The notes under the pieces are model-generated. The model was not told the DNA's origin. It worked only from the letters and a program-made list of their open reading frames with translations, and ran no database searches. A DNA stretch of 44,146 nucleotides from an uncultured Verrucomicrobiae bacterium (lineage in GTDB: Bacteria > Verrucomicrobiota > Verrucomicrobiia > Verrucomicrobiales > Akkermansiaceae): NCBI GenBank assembly GCA_937957985.1, contig CALGOH010000138.1, positions 1 to 44,146 of the forward strand, read 5' to 3'. Position numbers and translations under genes: made by a program. Positions 1-6,685 of this stretch are shown here, one piece after another. Each line of letters begins with the position of its first letter. The first letter of the stretch is position 1.

Positions 1-2
1 TT

Positions 3-401
3 TGCGAGGCGGCTCACGAGCACATCACGGGTACCGATGGCAACCCGGGCGAGCGCTCGAAGAAGGTCGATTGCTGGACGGAATTCCGCGAGCGGGAGAT
101 CGCGCTGCCGTCCGGGTGGGAAGACGAGTGGGCGGCCGCGGCTTTCGCGGCACCGCGCAACGAAAACGACGCGATCGCCGCCGAGTGGGAGCGGGTGCGG
201 ATGGCGCTTCTCAACGACAACCGAACCATGCAGGCGCTGGAGGCCTACACGAACCGTCAGTGGATGGCCCGATACCGGAGGGAGGCGGTGGCGACGCTGG
301 CCGCGCACGATTGGGAGTCGCTGAAGGCGAAGCCGGGGCTCGGCATGAGGAAGTTGCGGGCTTTGGTGGAGATGTTCGCGATCGCGGCGGCGGATTTGTG
401 A
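3..401 (+). CDS. Unknown protein, C-terminal part only
   Basis: The gene is cut by the left edge; 132 codons remain and end at TGA 399-401. This frame is chosen over the overlapping ones because its composition is protein-like, with acidic and aromatic residues, whereas the others are Arg/Ala/Pro rich. The end of the protein reads as a helix, a short PGLG turn and another helix (KAKPGLGMRKLRALVEMF), which resembles a helix-hairpin-helix or RNA polymerase alpha-CTD-like nucleic-acid-binding element (inference). I do not recognise the family. It is followed by a small hairpin repeat and then by vsr on the opposite strand, so a DNA-related role is possible but unproven. Confidence 0.6.
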   Translation, partial: CEAAHEHITGTDGNPGERSKKVDCWTEFREREIALPSGWEDEWAAAAFAAPRNENDAIAAEWERVRMALLNDNRTMQALEAYTNRQWMARYRREAVATLAAHDWESLKAKPGLGMRKLRALVEMFAIAAADL

Positions 402-457
402 GGGTCGCCGGGCGAACGGCTTCGCTTGGGCGGGTTCGGGGGCTTTCCTTTGGCGGT

Positions 458-480
458 GCCGATCTCATAATCGGCGCTCC
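458..480 (+). repeat. GCCGRT hairpin element, copy 1
   Basis: GCCGAT (458-463), a six-base loop CTCATA, ATCGGC (470-475), then GCTCC (476-480). The same design recurs at 1113 and 42251, always in plus orientation. It lies between the convergent ends of the truncated gene and vsr. It is directly followed by ATAGGAG, so CTCC-ATA-GGAG can form a second tiny hairpin. Confidence 0.6.
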
Positions 481-528
481 ATAGGAGTCTCCCCGAGGCG
501 GGGCGAAACTTCCCGGCGGTTCGCTCGG

Positions 529-960
529 CTATGGAATCCCAATCAATTTCGGCAGCCGGTTCCGGAGCCATCTCCTGTCACCTTCCGATTTCAGGCAGCA
601 TTCCCAGATCGTTACCACGTTCCAGCCGGCGGTCGTCAGATCGCGTTGGTTTCGGAGGTCCCTCTGCCGGTTCCCTTCGAGCTTCCTTCGCCACCACGCA
701 CGCCGCGTCTTCGGCAGACGAAAGAATTCGCAGTTCTCGTGGGCGTGCCAGAAGCAGCCATGGACGAAGATGACTGTGCGGTGCCTGGGTATGACGAGGT
801 CCGGCCGGCCCGGCAGCCTGCGGTTGCCCGGGCCTTTGATGGTGAAGCGGTAGCCCAAACGGTGGAGCATGGAACGGACGATGCGCTCGGGCTTCGTATC
901 CTTGCCCCGAACCCGTGACATCACCTCGCTCCGCTTTTCCGGCGTGAAGACATCGGCCAT
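529..960 (-). CDS. vsr: Very short patch repair (Vsr) DNA mismatch endonuclease
   Basis: Vsr nicks DNA 5' of T in T:G mismatches that arise when 5-methylcytosine deaminates, so it normally accompanies a cytosine-5 methyltransferase. The 143-aa product is of family length. It has the N-terminal DVFTPEKRSEVMSRVRGKDT segment, the core LPGRPDLVI with catalytic Asp54, and VIFVHGCFWHAH with His67, Cys69 and His72, which matches the metal-site and zinc pattern of E. coli Vsr. GWNVVTIWEC near residue 112 is the last family motif. The start ATG at 960 gives the usual N terminus. No methyltransferase gene is visible next to it, so it looks like an orphan or the methyltransferase lies left of the window. 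Family assignment is secure; activity is inferred. Confidence 0.95.
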   Translation of the reverse strand: MADVFTPEKRSEVMSRVRGKDTKPERIVRSMLHRLGYRFTIKGPGNRRLPGRPDLVIPRHRTVIFVHGCFWHAHENCEFFRLPKTRRAWWRRKLEGNRQRDLRNQRDLTTAGWNVVTIWECCLKSEGDRRWLRNRLPKLIGIP

Positions 961-1112
961 GAAGGGAAACGTCCGACATCGATCCCGTAACGTCCACCAC
1001 CGAAAGCCATCCCGCAGCGACCGCTCTTCACGAACCGCCGTGCGCGACGGCGTCGCGTGTCCCTTTCCGGCGCTCGTCGCCGGGGTCGCGCCGGGGCCTC
1101 TCTGCTGCCGGT

Positions 1113-1135
1113 GCCGATTTCATCATCGGCGCTCC
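1113..1135 (+). repeat. GCCGRT hairpin element, copy 2
   Basis: GCCGAT (1113-1118), loop TTCATC, ATCGGC (1125-1130), then GCTCC (1131-1135). Stem, loop length and tail match copy 1 and copy 3. It lies about 150 bases upstream of the vsr start. Confidence 0.6.
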
Positions 1136-1222
1136 ATTTCGTCCGCCGATCCAAGCGGTGTTGCCGGAAGCGCGGTTGCCAGAAATCCCGTCGAGCCAGA
1201 AATCAGGAAATTTTCCCCGCTC

Positions 1223-1279
1223 TGCAATCCCTGCAAAGTCTTGCAAGGGGCTTGCAGCACCCCTGCAAGGGCCTTGCAA
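1223..1279. repeat. Six helically phased TGCAA/TGCAG motifs
   Basis: TGCAA begins at 1223, 1232, 1242, 1264 and 1275, with TGCAG at 1253, so the spacings are 9, 10, 11, 11 and 11 bases. This places one motif per DNA turn over 57 bases. Several copies share the longer form CTTGCAAGGG or CTGCAAGGG. The arrangement resembles iterons or an array of protein binding sites; no binding protein is known. Confidence 0.5.
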
Positions 1280-1751
1280 CGGAATCCGGCCCCAGACGGC
1301 TCCGCCGGCGGCGGTCGCGGCGATTTGCTTTCTAGTGCCCATGCTAGGATGGCGGCATGATCGCCACACGAGCACCATCCGCGGCCGGGGGGCCAGTCGT
1401 CTGGATTGCCTTTCGCGGGCCGGGCGGGACGATCGGGGTCGTGAAACCTCCCTATCGATATCCACAAGGAACCAGTCCCGGCCCGAAGGCGGCATCCGCC
1501 CCCTTCCCCTTTTTCGGACAGACGGAAAAGCTCCCGGTGATCGCCCGCGCGCACCTCATGCCCAATCGCGCCCATCCGCGCGGATTTTCGCCTCCCGTCG
1601 AGTTGTCCACAGGAAGTTCACCGGATGCCCAGATTGACCGGCGGCGACGGCCTTGGTTAAGGTGTCTTAAATATCGTTCTCGCGGTGCCCCGGTGGCCCC
1701 GCACTCCGCGCGGCGGGAGTGACGCCGCAAGATTCCCAAATGGAGCCAACC

Positions 1752-2567
1752 ATGAGACCGCAACCACCTATCAGCCACCGCTTTCTCGACGAAATGGGAG
1801 ACGCGACCTTTTTCGGGAAGGGTGGCGAAGTCGTGATCGGCAACGACGGTGTCTCGCTTTCTTTCGGCATGGGGATCACCCGCATTGATCGACCGCTGCC
1901 GGAGGTCCGTCAGGAGATCGCCGGCTTGCACCGCCAAGTGGAAGAAGATCCGCTGTTGAATGCCATTCCAAGCGTCAGGAAGCGCATCGGAAAGGGAGGA
2001 TTCTTTTTCCATGCCTGCAAGGATTCGCCTGAAGTCCGCTCGGTCTTCCTCCATTACCTCCGCGATCTGCCCTGCGAATGCGAGGTGATGGTCGCTAGAA
2101 AGATCCCGTCGCTGTTCATTCGGAAACACAATCGCCGCGAGAACGAGTTCTTCGCGGATCTGCTCTCCCACCTGATCAAGAACCGATTGAAGCGGGAACA
2201 ACGCCTTGTGTTGAATGTTGCCGCCAGAGGCTCCAGTACCCGGGCAAGAAACCTTGATGAAGCGTTGCGGAAAGCGCTTCTCCGCGCGGGTCGAAAATGG
2301 GGCGGCCAGCAGTTGCGGGCCGAGGCTGTTTTCAACGTGCAGACCCCGCTGAGCGAACCGCTCCTCTGCGTGGCGGACTATCTGAACTGGGCGGTCCAGA
2401 GAGTCTTCGAGCGAGGGGATCTCCGCTTCTACGACTACCTTCGTGAAAAAATCCGGCTCGTGGTCGATCTCTACGACACCGAGCGCTACAAGGGCTCACG
2501 CAACTACTACGATCATCAGCGCAATCCGCTTACCGCCGCCAATAAGTTAGGCCCGCCATCCACCTGA
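1752..2567 (+). CDS. DUF3800 domain protein
   Basis: The 271-aa product opens with HRFLDEMGDATFFGKG, the DUF3800 signature (usually FlDEsGd) with the conserved Asp13-Glu14 pair. DUF3800 proteins are predicted to have an RNase H-like fold and often occur in accessory or defence-related DNA, but their reaction is unknown. Further family-like parts are the VSLSFGMG strand near residue 33 and a basic C-terminal half with YDHQRNPLTAANKL at the end. GGAG at 1742-1745 lies six bases before ATG 1752, which decides this start over GTG 1719 and ATG 1740. It stands alone, after a long non-coding stretch and before a gene relic, next to vsr, which fits an accessory region. Confidence 0.85.
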   Translation: MRPQPPISHRFLDEMGDATFFGKGGEVVIGNDGVSLSFGMGITRIDRPLPEVRQEIAGLHRQVEEDPLLNAIPSVRKRIGKGGFFFHACKDSPEVRSVFLHYLRDLPCECEVMVARKIPSLFIRKHNRRENEFFADLLSHLIKNRLKREQRLVLNVAARGSSTRARNLDEALRKALLRAGRKWGGQQLRAEAVFNVQTPLSEPLLCVADYLNWAVQRVFERGDLRFYDYLREKIRLVVDLYDTERYKGSRNYYDHQRNPLTAANKLGPPST

Positions 2568-2771
2568 GCGGGATACCCCGCGACGTCATGGAGACGACTT
2601 TCAGTGGCGGCAGGCCTAGGGGAGAGTATCGGCGTATCCCCCGATTTCAAGCCGATTCCCGCCTCTCATCCGTGGGCAGCTTCGGGATCGGTCCCCAGTT
2701 CCGACCACTTGAGAACTCCATTTCCAACTTCGAGTCATCCAGGGACGGGTATCCCTGCTCAGGACCGATAA

Positions 2772-2897
2772 TGCGCGACAACGTCGCGCACCCCTTCCGG
2801 GAGGGTCGCCGAGCAGTCGCCGGAAGGTCTGGACGCGGAGCAAATCCAGCGGATCGGCGACCGGATCGAGGCGCATTGCCGGAATGTGGACTTGTGA
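2772..2897 (+). pseudogene. Possible 3' relic of an unknown gene
   Basis: After the stop at 2769-2771 an open stretch of 41 codons runs to TGA 2895-2897. Its last part reads SPEGLDAEQIQRIGDRIEAH, then CRNVDL and the stop, an amphipathic, protein-like helix unlike the random-looking frames around it. No start codon or upstream coding is visible, so it may be the remaining C terminus of a decayed gene. The rest of 2568-2903 shows nothing else that I can support. Confidence 0.3.
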
Positions 2898-2903
2898 GGA
2901 GGA

Positions 2904-2947
2904 GACGGCGGGCCGCCGTCACCACGGCCTGCCCCGGGCCGGGGCAG
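2904..2947 (-). terminator. Double hairpin after the PEP-CTERM gene
   Basis: Two GC-rich hairpins follow the stop codon (2948-2950, minus strand): CTGCCCC / GGGGCAG with a GGGCC loop (2929-2947) and GACGGC / GCCGTC with a GGGCC loop (2904-2920). There is no U-run, so this may act as a transcript end-protector or a weak terminator. Confidence 0.5.
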
Positions 2948-3766
2948 CTACGCGCGGTTTCTCGGAAGGATCAACCCGCCCAACAGGGCGAGGATCAGGA
3001 CGGACGGCTCGGGAACCTGGGTCGGGATGCCGCCCCGCTCGGGTGACAGGTGGTACTCGATCACGCCGCCATCGACCCTCAGAATGTCGAGCAGCGCGTT
3101 GTTCTCGGCGCTATCGAGCGCGAACTGGTATTCGAACGCCATTCCGATATCATGGTTGGCGCTGCTGGATGTCGTTCCCAGGCCGTTGTCGAGGATGTAG
3201 TTCGCGGAACTCTTCGCATTGATGAAGCCGTAGGTGAGGTTCTCCCAGCCTTCCGCTCCATAGCTTCCCGAATGGCTCGAGCCCGGCCCCCACTTGTCAT
3301 CCTCGAGGTAGGACCAGAACGGATAGGTTTCAGGATTGTCGCCACCGTCACCCGAGGGCAGGACGAAGGACATGTACTCACTTCCCGTCGCCTTGTTGAA
3401 ATCAAGTTGCTCTCCATATTCGGAGATCTCCTGGGGAGTCATTCCATCACCCCAGACCATGTTCTTCGCCTCGATGGGCGTCTCGATGTACATGAAGAAA
3501 TAGTCCGGGCCGGTCGGATCACTGGCGAGCTTTCCCTGCCCCCAGTACACGTAGGTCTGATAGGTGGGATCTTCCATCGTGCCATAGACATCCTGGTCGC
3601 CATGGCCATTGAAGAAGTAGAAGGCCTGCCGGTTGGAATAGCTTGGCTCCTCATCGGGAGTCATGTAGCCATCAAGGTTGAAGTTCTGGCCGCTGCCGGG
3701 AGCCGTGGTGAGAAGAACGAGCACGCCGCAGAGATATCCTAGCGGAGAAGATCCTCGGTGGTTCAT
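2948..3766 (-). CDS. PEP-CTERM sorted secreted protein
   Basis: The 272-aa product starts with MNHRGSSPLGYLCGVLVLL, a signal peptide. It ends with the PEP-CTERM sorting signal: VPEPS, then the hydrophobic helix VLILALLGGLILP, then the basic tail RNRA at about residues 251-272. Such proteins are exported, processed by an exosortase-type enzyme and placed on the cell surface or in exopolysaccharide. The mature part is rich in Gly, Asp, Ser, Tyr and Trp and I do not recognise a domain. The frame stays open upstream to 4024, but the signal peptide fixes the start at ATG 3766. No exosortase gene is in the window. The AT-rich palindrome about 135 bases upstream may control it. Confidence 0.85.
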   Translation of the reverse strand: MNHRGSSPLGYLCGVLVLLTTAPGSGQNFNLDGYMTPDEEPSYSNRQAFYFFNGHGDQDVYGTMEDPTYQTYVYWGQGKLASDPTGPDYFFMYIETPIEAKNMVWGDGMTPQEISEYGEQLDFNKATGSEYMSFVLPSGDGGDNPETYPFWSYLEDDKWGPGSSHSGSYGAEGWENLTYGFINAKSSANYILDNGLGTTSSSANHDIGMAFEYQFALDSAENNALLDILRVDGGVIEYHLSPERGGIPTQVPEPSVLILALLGGLILPRNRA

Positions 3767-3898
3767 GGTATGGGGACGGGAGAATGGATTTCGCCACGAC
3801 CGGCGGGAAAGCGCCGGGAATCGAGCCCCAAGGGCGTTTCCCCAAGATGGAACTCGGACCGAAGATATCCGGCCGGAGCCCAAGATGCGATATTTATT

Positions 3899-3927
3899 TT
3901 GGTTATATGGAAAGTCTGTATAACCAA
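3899..3927. promoter_or_regulatory. AT-rich perfect inverted repeat, possible operator
   Basis: TTGGTTATA (3899-3907) and TATAACCAA (3919-3927) form a perfect 9-bp inverted repeat with an 11-base spacer inside strongly GC-rich DNA. It lies upstream of the PEP-CTERM gene (start 3766, minus strand), where a promoter is expected. It could be a regulator site or the promoter itself. Confidence 0.45.
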
Positions 3928-4117
3928 GATTCCGGAGCATTCCGGGAGGGAGGGCCGCCGGGACCGACCGCAACGTCGGCGCTCGTCGCCGGGGTCTCGC
4001 CGGCGTCGCCGGGGCCGGTCCCAAAATTCGAAGTTTCGCGGATGGCCGTGGCTGCCGTCTCGAGTTCCAGGGTTCCCATTACGTGGGCTGGTTTCACCAG
4101 GTTTCCGATCCGATCTC
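3928..4117. other. Non-coding stretch with a shared GC-rich repeat
   Basis: No gene is seen. Around 3977-4003 lies a GC-rich segment (CGGCGCTCGTCGCCGGGGTC) that recurs near 1062-1081, so it is probably a dispersed intergenic repeat. Confidence 0.35.
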
Positions 4118-4528
4118 CTACCTCACGCTCACGGAATCGACGGGGATGACCAGGGTTTCCGGCAGGCGCTTGGTGTCGGGATGGTTCTGGTCCGCCGAAC
4201 CGATGGCGCCCCAGAGCCTCCCCTTGCCGGCGGATGCCTGGGTGCCGTAGCCGCCGCTGGTCGTCACCGTGAACGATCCATCGGCTCCGGTCATTCCCGT
4301 GCCGATGGTTTCAGCGGGAAACTGTGCGGCCCAGTCACCGAGTCCGTGTTTCGAAAAGCGCTTGCCGGGACGGGCGATGGTGACCCGCGCCCCGGCCACC
4401 GGCGTGCCGGATGATTCGCGGACGACGCGGCCGGTGTACGTTTCCGGTTCCATGTCCGCGGGCCAGTCGATGGCGATCGAGCAGGAGGCCAGCACCCCAC
4501 AAGGCAACACGGCGGCGAAGGACTTCAT
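4118..4528 (-). CDS. Small lipoprotein with carboxypeptidase-regulatory-like domain
   Basis: The 136-aa product has a lipoprotein signal with lipobox LASC (Cys16), so it is probably anchored in a membrane. Residues about 31-65 (YTGRVVRESSGTPVAGARVT) match the start of a carboxypeptidase-regulatory-like (CarboxypepD_reg-like) beta-sandwich, and GADGSFTVTTSGGY further on is the typical second half of that fold. Such domains usually serve binding or structure, not catalysis. The start ATG 4528 follows a TAGGCT hexamer (4540-4535 on the minus strand) by only six bases. It is divergent from the next secreted-protein gene. Substrate and partners are unknown. Confidence 0.75.
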   Translation of the reverse strand: MKSFAAVLPCGVLASCSIAIDWPADMEPETYTGRVVRESSGTPVAGARVTIARPGKRFSKHGLGDWAAQFPAETIGTGMTGADGSFTVTTSGGYGTQASAGKGRLWGAIGSADQNHPDTKRLPETLVIPVDSVSVR

Positions 4529-4570
4529 GCCCTGAGCCTATCCGAACAGGACCCCGGTTGAAAAGGACGG

Positions 4571-4599
4571 CGCCCGGGATCGGCAGCGGCTCCCGGGCG
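4571..4599. repeat. GC-rich hairpin between divergent genes
   Basis: CGCCCGGGA (4571-4579) and TCCCGGGCG (4591-4599) form a perfect 9-bp stem with an 11-base loop. It lies between the divergent starts at 4528 and 4650. Confidence 0.4.
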
Positions 4600-4649
4600 G
4601 GTCGGATTCGCGCTTCCTCGCGTGTCGATCTTCCGCTAGGCCTTCGAGC

Positions 4650-5327
4650 ATGAGGATGATGATATATCCGCTCGTTCTTCTCGCCGTGAACCTGTCATTC
4701 GTCCGGGGTGAGGAGGTCCGGAACGACTGGCTGCTCATTCCGGGCAGCCGCGTCGGCCCGATCACGACCCATTGGACGGGTGACGACCTTCTGGCGGCTT
4801 TCGGCACCCTCCACTGCCGCAAGCTGATGCTTCCCGGCGAGTGGGCGGGTGACCCGCCCCGCGAGGGATGGCTGCTCTACCCGGGGACGGCCGATGAAAT
4901 CGAGATCCACCTTGGCGAGGACGACACCGTCGAATCCGTGATCGTGTCCGACAGGACGCTGATCTTCGATCCGTCGGCGCAGGAGTTCACCGAGTCGAAG
5001 CGCGCTGCCGGGACGACCCGCTGGCGCTCCATCAGCGGAATCACCCACGGCTCCGGCGTCGAACTCGTCGAGAAGGTCAACGGCAAGCCGTTCCATATCG
5101 CGGGCTGGGAGGCCTGTGACGGCGGCATCGCCGACTGGAGGGAGGGTGAGATCCCCGCCGGCTTCCAGGTCACCTTCTCGCCGGATTTCGAAGACAAGGA
5201 GGCTTACGAGAAGTTCTGCCGACAAACGATGAATCCGGACGCCCCACCCGCCGATGCCGGCGATTCGAACAGCGCTCCGATCCGCGAACTTGCCCCGAAG
5301 GTTTCGCGGATCGTGGTGCGTCTCTAA
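4650..5327 (+). CDS. Secreted protein of unknown function
   Basis: The 225-aa product starts with MRMMIYPLVLLAVNLSFVRG, a clear signal peptide, so it is exported. The mature part begins EEVRNDWLLIPGSRVGPITT and contains LLAAFG and GTADEIEIHLGEDDTVESVIV, which suggests a small beta-rich domain; I know no family name for it. Four cysteines remain in the mature protein, which could form disulfides outside the cytoplasm. ATG 4656 is an alternative start. TAGGCC at 4637-4642 lies seven bases before the ATG and there is no Shine-Dalgarno site, which suggests a leaderless mRNA. A hairpin follows the stop codon. Confidence 0.7.
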   Translation: MRMMIYPLVLLAVNLSFVRGEEVRNDWLLIPGSRVGPITTHWTGDDLLAAFGTLHCRKLMLPGEWAGDPPREGWLLYPGTADEIEIHLGEDDTVESVIVSDRTLIFDPSAQEFTESKRAAGTTRWRSISGITHGSGVELVEKVNGKPFHIAGWEACDGGIADWREGEIPAGFQVTFSPDFEDKEAYEKFCRQTMNPDAPPADAGDSNSAPIRELAPKVSRIVVRL

Positions 5328-5330
5328 GGT

Positions 5331-5360
5331 CGCCGCGACCGTTCCAAGCCGCTCGCGGCG
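5331..5360 (+). terminator. Hairpin after the secreted-protein gene
   Basis: CGCCGCGA (5331-5338) and TCGCGGCG (5353-5360) form an 8-bp stem four bases after the stop codon. No U-run follows. Confidence 0.4.
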
Positions 5361-5403
5361 GCTGGTCGCTTGAAAATGCTGCGTCCCGGGTGAAGGCTGA
5401 CGC

Positions 5404-6150
5404 ATGAGCGGACATGCCTTGAAGAATCAATCGGCCCTGGTCACCGGGGCGTCGGGCGGGATCGGACAGGCGATCGCGCGGGCCCTGGCGCGGGCCGGGG
5501 CCGCCGTGGCCCTGCACTACCGCGGGGGACGCGCGGAGGCCGAGACCCTGGCCAGGGAGATCGAGGAGGCCGGCGGCAGGGCGGTCGCGATCGCCGCCGA
5601 CCTGCGCAAGGCGGAAGACATCGAGGCTCTCTACGACCGGGCCGAGGAGGCGCTCGGCACCCTCGATATCGTGATCAACAACGCCGGGGTCGGCACAACC
5701 GGGAACCTGGTGGAGACCGGCACCGACGAACTGGACAAGCTCATCGACGTGAACTTCCGGGCCGTCGCGCTGTCCCTGCGACAGGCGGGGCGGCGAGTGC
5801 GGGAGGGCGGGGTCGTGATCAACATCTCCTCGATGCTGGGCGACCGTCCGCTGCCGGGCACCACCACCTACGCGGCGACCAAGGCCGCGGTGAACCTGCT
5901 TTCGCGGGGCGCGGCGCGCGAGTTTGCCGAGCGCGGGATCTCGGTCAAGGCCCTGAGCCCCGGCGCCACCGTGCCGGGCATGTTCGGCGAGAGCCCGCAG
6001 GAACGCCAGGACGCCTTCGCCGGGGAGACGCCGCTCGGCCGCATCGGCAGCGCCGCGGACATCGCCGACACCGTCGTCTTCCTCGCCTCCGCGCCGGGCC
6101 GCTGGATCAACGGCGCCATGGTCACCGCCGACGGGGGATACTCGGCGTGA
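5404..6150 (+). CDS. Short-chain dehydrogenase/reductase (SDR)
   Basis: The 248-aa product is a classical SDR: cofactor motif TGASGGIG (about 14-21), NNAG (about 91-94), catalytic Ser in NISSML (about 141) and the YAATK motif with Tyr and Lys (about 154 and 158). The end, NGAMVTADGGYSA, is typical of FabG-like oxidoreductases. It would oxidise an alcohol or reduce a carbonyl with NAD(P) in the cytoplasm; the substrate cannot be read from the sequence. Eleven bases downstream lies the 5' remnant of a cupin gene, so it probably once stood in a two-gene operon with it. Confidence 0.9.
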   Translation: MSGHALKNQSALVTGASGGIGQAIARALARAGAAVALHYRGGRAEAETLAREIEEAGGRAVAIAADLRKAEDIEALYDRAEEALGTLDIVINNAGVGTTGNLVETGTDELDKLIDVNFRAVALSLRQAGRRVREGGVVINISSMLGDRPLPGTTTYAATKAAVNLLSRGAAREFAERGISVKALSPGATVPGMFGESPQERQDAFAGETPLGRIGSAADIADTVVFLASAPGRWINGAMVTADGGYSA

Positions 6151-6161
6151 CGCCTGCGGTG

Positions 6162-6239
6162 ATGAAGGATCCCGAGACGTTCCAATTCCGTGAAGAGGCG
6201 GGGATTCCCAACCATCCCGACCCGTTGGACCTCCTGTAG
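6162..6239 (+). pseudogene. 5' remnant of a YjlB-type cupin gene
   Basis: ATG 6162 opens 25 codons, MKDPETFQFREEAGIPNHPD then PLDLL, closed by TAG 6237-6239. The pattern FxFxxxxxIPNHPxLPxLLY is the known N terminus of YjlB-like cupin proteins. The reading breaks exactly where LPLLLY should continue, and no cupin core follows in any frame. It is therefore most likely a truncated leftover. The distance of 11 bases to the SDR stop suggests former co-transcription. Confidence 0.5.
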
Positions 6240-6451
6240 ACCCCGCACCGAGAAGCTCGCATCAAGCCCCATGAAGGGGCCGGGCTGGCGGAATTGCCCT
6301 CGTCGCTGCGCTCCTCACGCCAAACCACCTTCGCTCGCTGCGCTCGCAAATGAACGCCGCCGGCAAGGTCGGCTTCCCGCTTTCAAACCCACCTCCGCTG
6401 CGCTTCGGCTGGGACGGCACCCCACCATCCGGGAAGCTCAAGGGAAGCTCG

Positions 6452-6488
6452 AAGCCCGCCTCCCGGGACAAGCCCGGGAGGCGGGCTT
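6452..6488 (-). terminator. Strong 16-bp stem terminator next to tRNA-Pro
   Basis: AAGCCCGCCTCCCGGG (6452-6467) pairs perfectly with the mirror arm at 6473-6488 around the loop ACAAG. It begins seven bases beyond the tRNA 3' end. The A/T ends of the stem and a following TTTG (plus strand) make it a plausible bidirectional terminator. Confidence 0.75.
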
Positions 6489-6494
6489 TGAGAG

Positions 6495-6568
6495 TCGGGC
6501 TGGCGGGATTCGAACCCACGACCCCCTGCACCCCATGCAGGTGCGCTACCAGACTGCGCCACAGCCCG
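6495..6568 (-). tRNA. tRNA-Pro, anticodon GGG
   Basis: On the minus strand a complete 74-nt cloverleaf can be drawn. The acceptor stem is CGGGCTG / CAGCCCG with discriminator A, the D-stem GCGC / GCGC, the anticodon stem CCTGC / GCAGG with loop ATGGGGT (anticodon GGG, reading CCC and CCU), and the T-arm GTGGG-TTCGAAT-CCCGC. CCA is not encoded and must be added after transcription. The terminator at 6452-6488 follows it. Confidence 0.95.
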
Positions 6569-6685
6569 TCACATTTCCGCGAGCGGGGCGGCAGGGAAGC
6601 AAGCGGTCCGGATCTTGGCAAGCTTGGAAAGAAGACATCGTTTCCCCGGTGAAGCTCCGCCCAAGCCCGGGAGGAACGGGGTGGC

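Larger units (their letters stand above)
961..1751. other. Long non-coding stretch with repeat motifs
   Basis: No convincing gene is seen in these 790 bases. They hold hairpin copy 2 (1113-1135), a phased TGCAA cluster (1223-1279), two near-consensus DnaA-box-like nonamers (ATATCCACA at 1458-1466 and TTGTCCACA at 1613-1621) and a TAGGAT hexamer at 1345-1350. The hexamer stands six bases before an ATG at 1357 that opens a 121-codon frame. That frame (1357-1722) is Pro/Arg/Ala rich with no recognisable domain, so I treat it as doubtful. Confidence 0.4.

Noticed and set aside
1357..1722. A 121-codon frame with a TAGGAT hexamer before its ATG
   Set aside because: Residue content is random-looking (Pro, Arg, Ala, Ser) and no domain is visible; kept only as a doubtful note.
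6150..6450. Possible integration site or mobile element beside tRNA-Pro
   Set aside because: No integrase gene and no repeated tRNA 3' end were found in the window.
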